Shown here: positions 8,016 through 15,649 of the stretch, in pieces
Numbering within the stretch: the stretch's first letter is position 1
Layout: every line of letters starts with the position of its first letter
Source: an uncultured Acidobacteriia bacterium
Lineage (GTDB): Bacteria; Acidobacteriota; Terriglobia; Bryobacterales; Bryobacteraceae
Assembly (NCBI GenBank): GCA_903900705.1
Contig: CAIUOG010000119.1
Coordinates: 24,917-88,916 of the forward strand
Direction: 5' to 3'
Length of the DNA stretch: 64,000 nt
Made by a program: the position numbers and the translations under genes
The notes under the pieces: generated by a model
What the model saw: only the letters and a program-made list of their open reading frames with translations
What the model was told of the DNA's origin: nothing
Databases searched by the model: none

Positions 8016-9254
8016 ATGTACACCCATAAGCGCTTGGTTTCCGTCGCGGTTCTGGTTGGTATGACAGCCGCGGCTTCCTTCGCTCAAAGCGTTGTTTCCG
8101 CCCACTCCGGGACCCTGCATTATTTCGACGGCGATGTTTCGATCGACGGCCAGTCGATCCAGTCCAAAGTCGGGAAGTTCTCTGAAATTAAAGAGAACAG
8201 CGTCCTGCGCACGGGCATGGGCCGTGCCGAAGTGTTGCTGACGCCGGGCGTTTTTCTGCGCGTGGGCGAAAATTCCTCCATTAAGATGCTGGACAACCGG
8301 CTGCTGAGCACGCGTGTCGAGGTGATTTCCGGCACCGCGCTGGTGGAATCGGATGACCCGGAAGTGTCGGTGAAAGACCCGGCGGTCACCATTGTTTATA
8401 AGGACTACCAGATTCAGCCGGTGAAGTACGGCATCTTCGAGATCACCTCAGACCCGAGCCAGATGAAGGTTTTCAAGGGCCAGGCGTCGGTGGTGGCGGG
8501 GTCGAACAAGGCTCTGATTAAAGAAGGGCGCCTGATGCCCTTCGAAGCGGCGCTGGTTTCGGAGAAGTTCAACGAAAAACAGGCCGATGACCTGTATCTC
8601 TGGGCTCGCGACCGTTCCGCTTACCTTTCGGCGGCGAATATGTCCTCCGCCCGCTCGCTGGCCTCGAACGGCTATTCGCCTCTGGGACTGTATGGCAATG
8701 GCTACCCCGGCCTCGGTTTCAATGATCGTTTCCAGGGCGGATGGTACTACAATCCGTACCTGAGCATGTACACCTACATGCCTTACGGCGGTACGATGTG
8801 GAGCCCGTTTGGTTACGGCTACTTCAGCCCCTACACGATTTACGGCTACTACACGCCGGGTAATTACTACTGGAATGGCGGCGGTACGCGTACGTCGGCC
8901 GGTGTGCCGCTCTCGAACATCGGGACTTCCACGCTGGCGGCTTCGCAGGTGATCCGCGCCGGTTCGGGTACCAACACCCATCCGACCCTGGGGTCGCCGG
9001 TTCGCAGCAGCAACGGTTTCTCCGGCACCAACGGTGCGGCGACCGGCGGGTTCCGCGGCGGCTTCAATGATGGTATGGCGCAGCGCGGCGGCAATTCGAA
9101 TCCCGGTTTCGCCAGCGTAGGTAACGCGGCTCCTTCCAATTCCGGCGGCTTCTCCCCCGCTGTTTCCGCGGGCGGGATGGGTTCCGGTGGTATGGCTCCC
9201 GGCGGTGGAGCGGCCGGTGCGGCGCGTGTGGGTGGCGGCGCCCGCGGCAAGTAA
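8016..9254 (+). CDS. Secreted FecR-domain protein with Tyr- and Gly/Ser-rich tail
   Basis: 412 residues from the ATG at 8016, which has AAGGGGA upstream; the frame stays open further upstream but without homology. Residues 1-25 are a signal peptide ending near ASFAQS. Residues 30-130 resemble a FecR-type beta domain (GTLHYFDGDVSIDG, then LRVGENSSIKML). In acidobacterial proteins of this kind the domain is exported and not tied to a FecA/FecI iron-sensing system, and no sigma factor is nearby. Residues 215-300 are rich in Tyr, Gly and Asn (repeats such as YGYFSPYTIYGYY), and residues 300-412 are a low-complexity Gly/Ser/Asn tail, so the C-terminal third is probably disordered or surface exposed. 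Function unknown. Confidence 0.8.
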   Translation: MYTHKRLVSVAVLVGMTAAASFAQSVVSAHSGTLHYFDGDVSIDGQSIQSKVGKFSEIKENSVLRTGMGRAEVLLTPGVFLRVGENSSIKMLDNRLLSTRVEVISGTALVESDDPEVSVKDPAVTIVYKDYQIQPVKYGIFEITSDPSQMKVFKGQASVVAGSNKALIKEGRLMPFEAALVSEKFNEKQADDLYLWARDRSAYLSAANMSSARSLASNGYSPLGLYGNGYPGLGFNDRFQGGWYYNPYLSMYTYMPYGGTMWSPFGYGYFSPYTIYGYYTPGNYYWNGGGTRTSAGVPLSNIGTSTLAASQVIRAGSGTNTHPTLGSPVRSSNGFSGTNGAATGGFRGGFNDGMAQRGGNSNPGFASVGNAAPSNSGGFSPAVSAGGMGSGGMAPGGGAAGAARVGGGARGK

Positions 9255-9265
9255 CGGTTTTGTTT

Positions 9266-9290
9266 CAGCGTCCTGCCTGGCAGGATGCTG
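9266..9290. other. Hairpin after the FecR-like gene
   Basis: CAGCGTCCTG (9266-9275) pairs with CAGGATGCTG (9281-9290), with one G-T pair and a 5-base loop. It starts 11 bases after the stop codon but lacks a T-run. It is probably a 3'-end structure of the FecR-like message. Confidence 0.6.
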
Positions 9291-9315
9291 AGCAGAGAAG
9301 ACAGCGTGTTATCCT

Positions 9316-9348
9316 GAAGCTTCGCGTCGAATCCTGGCGCGAAGCTTC
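9316..9348. other. Second hairpin upstream of tRNA-Ser
   Basis: GAAGCTTCGCG (9316-9326) and CGCGAAGCTTC (9338-9348) form an 11-base perfect stem with an 11-base loop. It lies between the FecR-like gene and tRNA-Ser, and no T-tract follows directly. Confidence 0.65.
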
Positions 9349-9394
9349 TTCAGTTTGGCCCGGCAATTCTCAGCGGCCCGTCGAAGTTCTTCCC

Positions 9395-9484
9395 GGAGAG
9401 GTGGCCGAGTGGTTGAAGGCGCACGCTTGGAAAGCGTGTTTAGGGGAAACTCTAACGAGGGTTCGAATCCCTCTCTCTCCGCCA
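9395..9484 (+). tRNA. tRNA-Ser (anticodon GGA)
   Basis: A class II cloverleaf with acceptor GGAGAGG pairing to TCTCTCC through a final G-T pair. The anticodon stem CACGC/GCGTG has loop TTGGAAA, giving GGA. There is a long variable arm, a T arm GAGGG-TTCGAAT-CCCTC, discriminator G9481 and an encoded CCA at 9482-9484. It reads serine UCC/UCU codons. Confidence 0.97.
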
Positions 9485-9564
9485 TTTTTTCCTGCTCCCG
9501 TTCTAAGCCCTAAGCCCCCACTTATTTTCCGGCAAATCCCCCGCTCCGGCATCCATTCCTGCAG

Positions 9565-10278
9565 ATGCGGGTTTTTCTGATTGGTGCAGCGGGCGGGATT
9601 GGTTCCGCCACGGCGCGGCGTTTGGTGCGCGAGGGTGTCGAGGTCATTCTGGCGGGTCGGACTCCGGACAAGCTGCTGGCACTGGGGGCGGAACTTGAGT
9701 CGCGCCATGTGGTGGTGAATGCCGCCGATTTTGACGCTCTGGAGCGCGCCGTGACCGAGGCCGGTCCGCTGGACGCGGTGGTCAACTGTGCCGGGTCTTT
9801 GCTGCTGAAGCCCGCCCATCTGACCACGGAACGCGAGTTTCGGGATACCGTTGAACTCAGTCTCACCACCGCCTTTTCCGCTGTCCGCGCGGGCGCGAAG
9901 GCCATGATGCGGACTGGCGGTTCCATCGTGCTGTGCGCCACGGCGGCGGCGCGGACCGGGTTGCCGAACCATGAGGCGATCGCGGCGGCGAAGGGCGGGG
10001 TGATGGCGCTGGCGCTGTCTGCCGCGGCTTCGTATGCGGGCCGGAATATCCGCGTGAACTGCGTTGCGCCCGGGTTGGTGGAAACGCCACTGACGGCGCG
10101 GATCACACAGAACGAGTCCGCCCTCAAAGCCTCCCAGGCCATGCATGCGCTGGGTCGCATCGGGCATCCGGAGGATGTTGCCTCCGCGATTGCGTGGCTG
10201 GTGAACCCGGAGAACTCCTGGGTCACCGGTCAGGTGATTGGCGTGGACGGCGGCCTGGGCACCCTCCGGTCACGCTGA
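9565..10278 (+). CDS. Short-chain dehydrogenase/reductase-fold protein with altered catalytic site
   Basis: 237 residues of the SDR Rossmann fold. It has the NAD(P)-binding GAAGGIG at residues 8-14, the NCAGS structural motif, VNCVAPGLVETPL, and the C-terminal NPENSWVTGQVIGVDGG typical of FabG-like enzymes. The usual catalytic Tyr-x-x-x-Lys reads Ile139-Ala-Ala-Ala-Lys143, so the proton-donating Tyr is missing, and the catalytic Ser strand reads LCATAAA. It may use another residue or not be a classical oxidoreductase. The TGA overlaps the ATG of the photolyase-like gene (TGATG), implying coupled translation. No clear ribosome binding site precedes the ATG. Confidence 0.8.
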   Translation: MRVFLIGAAGGIGSATARRLVREGVEVILAGRTPDKLLALGAELESRHVVVNAADFDALERAVTEAGPLDAVVNCAGSLLLKPAHLTTEREFRDTVELSLTTAFSAVRAGAKAMMRTGGSIVLCATAAARTGLPNHEAIAAAKGGVMALALSAAASYAGRNIRVNCVAPGLVETPLTARITQNESALKASQAMHALGRIGHPEDVASAIAWLVNPENSWVTGQVIGVDGGLGTLRSR

Positions 10279-11072
10279 TGCGTCGGGATTTCAGCACGCG
10301 CGAAGACCTGGCCCGATACCTGCGTGCTGAGTTCCCGAAAGCGGCGGCGCGGGACGGCGCGGTGAGCCCGATTCGGGGCGGAAAAGCCGCCGCCGAGCAG
10401 CAACTGCGGTTGCTGCGGCCTCTGAATTACGGCCCGACGCGGAACTTTCTGAACGGGGCGGTGACCCGCCTTTCGCCTTACATCCGGCATGGTGTGCTGA
10501 CTCTTGCGCAGGTCCGGGACTATGCGGTTTCGCTGATTCCGACCCCGCAGTCCGCCGTGAAACTCATTTCGGAACTCGCCTGGCGGGATTACTGGCAGCG
10601 GCTTTACGCGCACTGTGGCGATGGCGTCTGGGTGGACCGCGAAGACTACAAGACGGGGCTTCCCGCGTCTGCCTATGGCGAGACTTTGCCTGCGGATCTG
10701 GCGGCTGCGGAAACCGGGCTCGCCTGTATGGACGCCTTTTCGCGGGAACTGCGGGACACCGGCTATCTGCACAATCATGCGCGAATGTGGCTGGCCGCGT
10801 ACGTGGTCCACTGGCGCAGAGTCCGGTGGCGGGCGGGGGCGCAATGGTTCCTGACGCATCTGCTGGATGGTGACCCGGCCTCGAATAACCTGTCCTGGCA
10901 GTGGGTGGCATCGACGTTCTCCAACAAGCCGTACTTTTTCAATCGCGAAAACCTGGAGCGCTATTCGGGCGGCGTGTTTTGCCGCTCGTGCGCGGCCCGG
11001 GAAAGCTGTCCGTTCGAGGATTCCTATGAGAGTCTCGAAAAGCGATTGTTCCGGATTGGCGGCGCCCGGTGA
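10278..11072 (+). CDS. Photolyase/cryptochrome FAD-binding domain as a stand-alone protein
   Basis: 264 residues matching only the C-terminal helical FAD domain of photolyases: TRLSPYIRHGVL, ELAWRDYW, TGYLHNHARMWLAAYV, LLDGDPASNNLSWQWVAS and KPYFFNRENLERYS. The N-terminal antenna domain of about 130-200 residues is absent. After the FAD core comes Cys235-x2-Cys238-x5-Cys244, followed by a conserved-looking SYESLEKRLF helix. The cysteine spacing suggests metal or an iron-sulfur cluster, as in the FeS-type bacterial photolyases, possibly with a further Cys at about 114 or 149. Expected roles are light-driven repair or signalling on FAD. The start ATG 10278 overlaps the SDR stop. Its own stop overlaps the next gene by four bases (GTGA), and that gene resembles the missing domain. 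Confidence 0.82.
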   Translation: MRRDFSTREDLARYLRAEFPKAAARDGAVSPIRGGKAAAEQQLRLLRPLNYGPTRNFLNGAVTRLSPYIRHGVLTLAQVRDYAVSLIPTPQSAVKLISELAWRDYWQRLYAHCGDGVWVDREDYKTGLPASAYGETLPADLAAAETGLACMDAFSRELRDTGYLHNHARMWLAAYVVHWRRVRWRAGAQWFLTHLLDGDPASNNLSWQWVASTFSNKPYFFNRENLERYSGGVFCRSCAARESCPFEDSYESLEKRLFRIGGAR

Positions 11073-11452
11073 GCCGGCTCTTCTGGATGCACACGGACTG
11101 CCTGGCTGTGCCCCCGTGCGAACCCGCCGTCTTTGTGTTTGACGACGAGCAAATCGAAGCCGGCCAGTGGGGGCTGAAGCGTCTGCTGTTCCTCTACGAA
11201 TGTCTGCTGGAACTGCCGGTGGCGATCAAACGTGGGCGGACGGTTGAGGCACTGGTCGCTCTGGCGGGGCAGGACACGGTCGTGGTCACGGTTTCTTCGC
11301 CCGACCCCTGGATTCGGGAGCAGATCCGGTTGATACGTGAGCGGGTGGCGGTGGAGGTGCTGCCCGCTCCGGAGTATGTCGAACTTCCTGAAAACGTGGA
11401 TCTTACCCGGTTCTCGCGTTACTGGAAACGAGCGGAGAAGCTGCTACTGTGA
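11069..11452 (+). CDS. Photolyase antenna-domain-like small protein
   Basis: 127 residues from a GTG overlapping the previous TGA. The pattern resembles the alpha/beta N-terminal domain of photolyases: LFWMHTDCLAVP opens like the usual VWFR(N/D)DLRL strand, then AVFVFDDEQIE, GLKRLLFLYECLLEL and VAIKRGRTVEALVALA (like the V-x-x-G-x-x-x-x-x-L step), then DTVVVTVSSPDP and a final strand-helix. It is shorter than a full antenna domain. With the preceding FAD-domain gene it would reconstitute a two-chain photolyase whose gene order is reversed relative to the single-chain enzyme. The assignment is by pattern only and the protein could be another Rossmann-like partner. Confidence 0.6.
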   Translation: MSRLFWMHTDCLAVPPCEPAVFVFDDEQIEAGQWGLKRLLFLYECLLELPVAIKRGRTVEALVALAGQDTVVVTVSSPDPWIREQIRLIRERVAVEVLPAPEYVELPENVDLTRFSRYWKRAEKLLL

Positions 11453-11524
11453 GGATTGAGACAAACGCGTAACTTGTCCGCCATGGGACACGCCATACTC
11501 CTTCTGGCCCGACAAAAGGATTCA

Positions 11525-13660
11525 ATGACCAAATTCGCTCGCCGGAGCTCTCAGGCTCTGGTTGCATCACTCGCCCTGCTCGCTGTCAGCGTTGCCAATT
11601 CCGCTCCTCCGGCGGATAAAGCAAAAGCCAAAGGCGCAAAAAGCGCCGCCACTGCTGCGCCATCCTTCGGCAACGCCGATGCGATCACCGAGGAGGAACT
11701 CCGGGTTTTCCTGTACTTCCTGGCCTCTGATCAGATGGAAGGGCGCAATCTGCCCTCGCGAGGCTTTGACACTGCGGCGCTTTACGTGGCCAGCCATCTG
11801 GCGGAGTGGGGCCTGAAGCCGGGCGGCAGCACGAACAAAACCGATGGCCCGCTGCAACCCTACCTGATGCCGATGGAACTGGTGAGCAAGAGCATTGTTC
11901 CGGCTGAGAGCAAGGCCACTGTCAGCGGCATCCCGCAGGGCGGCGGACGCGGCGGGCGTGGTGGTGGTGGCAATGCCGGCGCTGCTCCGGCAGCGGGCGC
12001 CGAAGGCCGCGGCGGGCGTGGTGCGGCCGCGGGACCCCGCAGCCTGGATCTCGAATATGGCAAGGACTGGAGCGTAGCGGCCGGTGGACGCGGTGGTCCG
12101 CCGCTCGATTCGTTTGAAGTGAGCGGCAACCTGGTTTTTGTGGGGAACGGCTACGTCATTCATAAGACGAAGACGGACCCGTTCGCCGGTCTCGACGTGA
12201 AGGGCAAGATTGTGGTGGTGGCTGGTCTTCCGGCCGAACTCGCCGCCCAGGCGGGTGGTGGCGGGCGCGGTGGACGTGGTGGTGGACGGGGAGACGCGGC
12301 GACGGCAGAGGCGCCAGCACCTGCAAGCGGCGCGGCGGCCAACCCGGCACCCGCCGCCGCAGCGGCCGGCGGCGGGCGTGGAGCAACCAATCCACTGGGT
12401 GAAAACTGCGTCGACTTCCTGACGCCCGAAGAGGCTGCGGCCAGGAACGGCGCGGTCGCCGTGGTGACCCTGGCGAACTTCCAGGAACTGAGTACACTGG
12501 CAAATCCCAATGCGGCGGGCGGCGGTGGCCGGGGCGGTTTTGGTGGCGGCGCGGCGCTGAATGGTCCGCAGTATCGTGTGCCGAAGTTGCAGGCGCCTCC
12601 GGCCTGCCCGGCGGTGCCGGCGGTTTCGGCGGCGCTCGGCCTGACCAATGCGATCTTCCAGGGGGAACGCACTTCTGCATCGCAGGTCTTCTACGCGGCG
12701 GGTTCCAACGCGAAGCAGGATTCCTTTGCGCTCTCGGCGGAAAAGAAGCTGAGCCTCAAAGTGGTGACGAAGACGGAACCCAACCACGGCGAGAACGTGG
12801 TGGGCATCCTCGAAGGCGGCGACCCCGTCCTGAAGAACGAATACGTGGTGATCAGCGCGCATCTGGACCATATCGGTCTGGCGGCTCCCCTGCCGGACGG
12901 CCACAACGTCAACAACGGCGCGGACGATGACGGTTCCGGTTCGGCGGCCATGCTGTCGATGGCGCATGCCTACGCGGCCGGCGCGGCAAAAGGCATCCGT
13001 CCGAAACGCAGCATCATCTTCCTCTGGAACGCTGGTGAGGAGAAGGGCCTGTGGGGTTCGCAGTACTTCGCGGAATACCCGCCGTTCGACATCACCAAAG
13101 TGGTGGCGGACCTCAACATGGACATGATCGGCCGCACCAAAGGCCCGGGTTTTGTGGATACCGACCCGACCCACGTATTGGTGAACCCCGGTGAGATCCT
13201 GGTGGTGGGCCCGCAGATCAGCAGTGACGAACTGGGCAAGACGATTGAGACCGTCAACAGCGGATATCAGAAGCTGACGCTGAACCACTTCTACGACACC
13301 ACCGCGCCGGATGCGACCCATGACAACCTGGGCCCCCAACCGAACGGCCAGCGCATTTTCTATCGCAGCGACCACTACAACTTCGCGAAGATCGGCATCC
13401 CGATCGCCTTCTTCACCACGGGTCTGCACCCGGATTACCACCGGGCGACAGATACGCCGGATAAGATCGACTACAAGGAAATGCAGGTGGTGGCCCGCAC
13501 GGTCGCCGCAGTGGGCTGGGTGCTGGGCAATCAGGACGGGCGTCCGAAGATCAATGAGAAGCTGCCCGAACAGCTGAAGAAGGACATGAAGGCCGCGAAG
13601 GATCAGGGCTGGGGCAAGACGACTCCGGTGCTGGATCCGCTGCCTGGCGGCCCTCGCTAA
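11525..13660 (+). CDS. Secreted M28-family zinc aminopeptidase
   Basis: 711 residues from the ATG at 11525, preceded by AAAGGATTC. A signal peptide (Arg-Arg-Ser-Ser, then VASLALLAVSVANSA) leads to a protease-associated-like region interrupted by three Gly/Ala/Arg-rich low-complexity stretches (about 138-172, 248-300 and 335-355). The peptidase core begins near residue 440: SAHLDHIG (His446, zinc ligand), NNGADDDGSGSA (bridging Asp), WNAGEEKGLWGS (catalytic Glu pair), DLNMDMIGR and YRSDHYNFAKIG (His ligand). This is a full M28 ligand set, so an active di-zinc exopeptidase in the periplasm or outside the cell is likely. The low-complexity inserts are unlike its neighbours and probably extruded loops. 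Confidence 0.9.
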   Translation: MTKFARRSSQALVASLALLAVSVANSAPPADKAKAKGAKSAATAAPSFGNADAITEEELRVFLYFLASDQMEGRNLPSRGFDTAALYVASHLAEWGLKPGGSTNKTDGPLQPYLMPMELVSKSIVPAESKATVSGIPQGGGRGGRGGGGNAGAAPAAGAEGRGGRGAAAGPRSLDLEYGKDWSVAAGGRGGPPLDSFEVSGNLVFVGNGYVIHKTKTDPFAGLDVKGKIVVVAGLPAELAAQAGGGGRGGRGGGRGDAATAEAPAPASGAAANPAPAAAAAGGGRGATNPLGENCVDFLTPEEAAARNGAVAVVTLANFQELSTLANPNAAGGGGRGGFGGGAALNGPQYRVPKLQAPPACPAVPAVSAALGLTNAIFQGERTSASQVFYAAGSNAKQDSFALSAEKKLSLKVVTKTEPNHGENVVGILEGGDPVLKNEYVVISAHLDHIGLAAPLPDGHNVNNGADDDGSGSAAMLSMAHAYAAGAAKGIRPKRSIIFLWNAGEEKGLWGSQYFAEYPPFDITKVVADLNMDMIGRTKGPGFVDTDPTHVLVNPGEILVVGPQISSDELGKTIETVNSGYQKLTLNHFYDTTAPDATHDNLGPQPNGQRIFYRSDHYNFAKIGIPIAFFTTGLHPDYHRATDTPDKIDYKEMQVVARTVAAVGWVLGNQDGRPKINEKLPEQLKKDMKAAKDQGWGKTTPVLDPLPGGPR

Positions 13661-13687
13661 ACCGGGGGCGGTAGTCTGAAGTCAGCT

Positions 13688-14266
13688 ATGAAGAAGATTC
13701 TTGTTCTTGCAGGCGACTACGTTGAAGACTACGAAATCATGGTGCCTTATCAGGCGCTGAAGATGGTTGGCTACACGGTCCACACGGTTTGTCCGGGCAG
13801 GAAGGCCGGGGATTCCGTGCGGACCGCCATCCACGACTTCGAGGGCGACCAGACCTACTCGGAAAAGCGCGGCCACAACTTTACCCTGAACGCGACCTTT
13901 GAAAACATCCGCGCGGAAGACTATGACGGGCTCTACATTCCTGGTGGCAGGGCTCCGGAGTATCTGCGGCTGGATGAAAAGGTGCTGGACATTGTGCGCC
14001 ACTTCGCGGAAACCAATAAGCCCATCGCCAGCATTTGCCATGGCGCACAGTTACTGACGGCGGCGGGCGTGGTGAAGGGGCGGGAAGTGAATGCCTACCC
14101 CGCCGTGGGGCCGGAAGTCACCCTGGCCGGCGGGACGTATGTGCCGTTGGGCTGGGAAGACGCGCACGTGCAGGGAAACCTGGTGACCGGCCCGGCATGG
14201 ACCGCACATCCCGCGTTTCTGGCCGGATTTTTGAAGTTATTGGGCGCTACGATTACGCTCCAGTAG
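13688..14266 (+). CDS. DJ-1/PfpI family protein
   Basis: 192 residues of the class I glutamine-amidotransferase-like fold. [16 protein letters not shown] opens with the Glu that sits beside the nucleophile, [13 protein letters not shown] follows, and the nucleophile elbow SICHGAQLL has Cys117. Relatives act as protein or nucleotide deglycases/glyoxalases, peptidases or chaperones; sequence alone does not decide. There is no signal peptide, so it is cytoplasmic. The gene starts 27 bases after the M28 gene and faces the DUF1501 gene with only 6 bases between stops. Confidence 0.88.
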   Translation: MKKILVLAGDYVEDYEIMVPYQALKMVGYTVHTVCPGRKAGDSVRTAIHDFEGDQTYSEKRGHNFTLNATFENIRAEDYDGLYIPGGRAPEYLRLDEKVLDIVRHFAETNKPIASICHGAQLLTAAGVVKGREVNAYPAVGPEVTLAGGTYVPLGWEDAHVQGNLVTGPAWTAHPAFLAGFLKLLGATITLQ

Positions 14267-14272
14267 TTCCCG

Positions 14273-15649
14273 CTACGCCAGCAGGTCCTGGATCACATTG
14301 CCCGCCACGTCTGTCAGGCGCATATCGCGGCCGCTGTAGCGGTACGTCAGGCGTTTGTGGTCCAGCCCGAGCAGGTGCAGCATGGTGGCGTGCAGGTCAT
14401 GCATGTGGACCTTGTTTTCCACCGCGAAGTAGCCATAATCGTCGGTTGCGCCGTAAACGAGGCCGGGCTTCGCGCCGCCGCCCGCCATCCACATGGTGAA
14501 GCCGAACGGGTTGTGGTCGCGGCCCACGGCCTTGTTGAAGCCGCCATCGCCCATCTGCGCGCAGGGGGTGCGCCCGAACTCGCCGCCCCAGATGACCAGC
14601 GTTTCGTCGAGCAGGCCGCGCGCCTTCAGATCTTTGAGCAGCCCCGCGATGGGCTTATCCACGGACTGCGCGTTGATGCGGTGGCCGTCTTCCAGATTGG
14701 AATGCTGGTCCCAGCGGTCGAAGCCGGAGCGGGCGGGCGTCAGGAGTTCGATAAAACGGACGCCGCGCTCTACAAGTCGGCGAGCCAGCAGACACTCCCG
14801 GCCAAAGTCATCGGTGAGCTTGTCGCCCAGGCCGTAGAGCTCTTTGGTGGCGTCGGTCTCTTTCGAGAAATCGAGCAGGTCCGGGACCGCGCTCTGCATG
14901 CGGAAGGCGAGTTCGTAGTTCTGAATGGTGGCTTCCACCTCGCTGGAGGCGGCGAAGCGCTCCACCACGCCCGCGTTGAGTTGGCTCAGCAGCGCGAGCT
15001 TTTCGCGCTGTTTGGTCCGTTCGGCGGCAGGTGGTTCGAGGTCGGCCACCGGGGTTGCGCCCTTCCGGAAAAGAGTCCCCTGATAGCTGGCGGGCAGGAA
15101 GCCTGCGCCGAAACAGTCGATGCCACCGGGCGGGATGAGGCCGCTTTCCAGAACGATGAAGCCGGGCAGATTGTCGCAGACGCTGCCGAGGCCGTAATTC
15201 ACCCATGCGCCCATGCTGGGCCGCCCCTGAAACCCGGAGCCGGAGTGGATGAAGTAGTTGGCCGCCGTATGTTCCGAGTGGTCCGCCACCATGCTCCGGA
15301 TGATGGTCATGTCGTCCACGCAGGTTGCGGTGTGCGGGAAAAGCTCGCTCACCCATGCGCCGGATTGCCCGTATTGCCGGAAGGAAAACGGCGAGCCCAA
15401 AATCTTGTCACTGATATTGAAAACGGTGGTGGGCGGCTTGAATGGCAGAGGTTTCGCGTGTTCCTGGCGCAGGCGCGGCTTGGGGTCGAAGCTGTCCATC
15501 TGCGAAGGTCCGCCATCCATGAAGAGGAAAATCACGCTCTTCGCCTTCGCCGGGTAGTGTGGCGCGCGGGTGGCGGCATTGAGGGAAAGGGCCGCCAGGG
15601 CTCCAAAGCCATTGGCGGAGCGAGCCAGAAACTGACGCCTATTGAACAT
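14273..15649 (-). CDS. DUF1501 protein (Tat-exported, sulfatase-like fold)
   Basis: 458 residues from ATG 15649 (MFNRRQFLARS), a twin-arginine-type signal. The alkaline-phosphatase-like landmarks of the family are [98 protein letters not shown] and MHDLHATMLHLLGLDH. Family members occur next to DUF1549/DUF1553 cytochrome proteins and are presumed to act outside the cytoplasm, but no reaction has been firmly assigned. The start overlaps the end of the upstream PSD1 gene by 11 bases, so the pair is almost certainly co-translated. The frame is open upstream into that gene, which is not a real extension. Confidence 0.9.
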   Translation of the reverse strand: MFNRRQFLARSANGFGALAALSLNAATRAPHYPAKAKSVIFLFMDGGPSQMDSFDPKPRLRQEHAKPLPFKPPTTVFNISDKILGSPFSFRQYGQSGAWVSELFPHTATCVDDMTIIRSMVADHSEHTAANYFIHSGSGFQGRPSMGAWVNYGLGSVCDNLPGFIVLESGLIPPGGIDCFGAGFLPASYQGTLFRKGATPVADLEPPAAERTKQREKLALLSQLNAGVVERFAASSEVEATIQNYELAFRMQSAVPDLLDFSKETDATKELYGLGDKLTDDFGRECLLARRLVERGVRFIELLTPARSGFDRWDQHSNLEDGHRINAQSVDKPIAGLLKDLKARGLLDETLVIWGGEFGRTPCAQMGDGGFNKAVGRDHNPFGFTMWMAGGGAKPGLVYGATDDYGYFAVENKVHMHDLHATMLHLLGLDHKRLTYRYSGRDMRLTDVAGNVIQDLLA

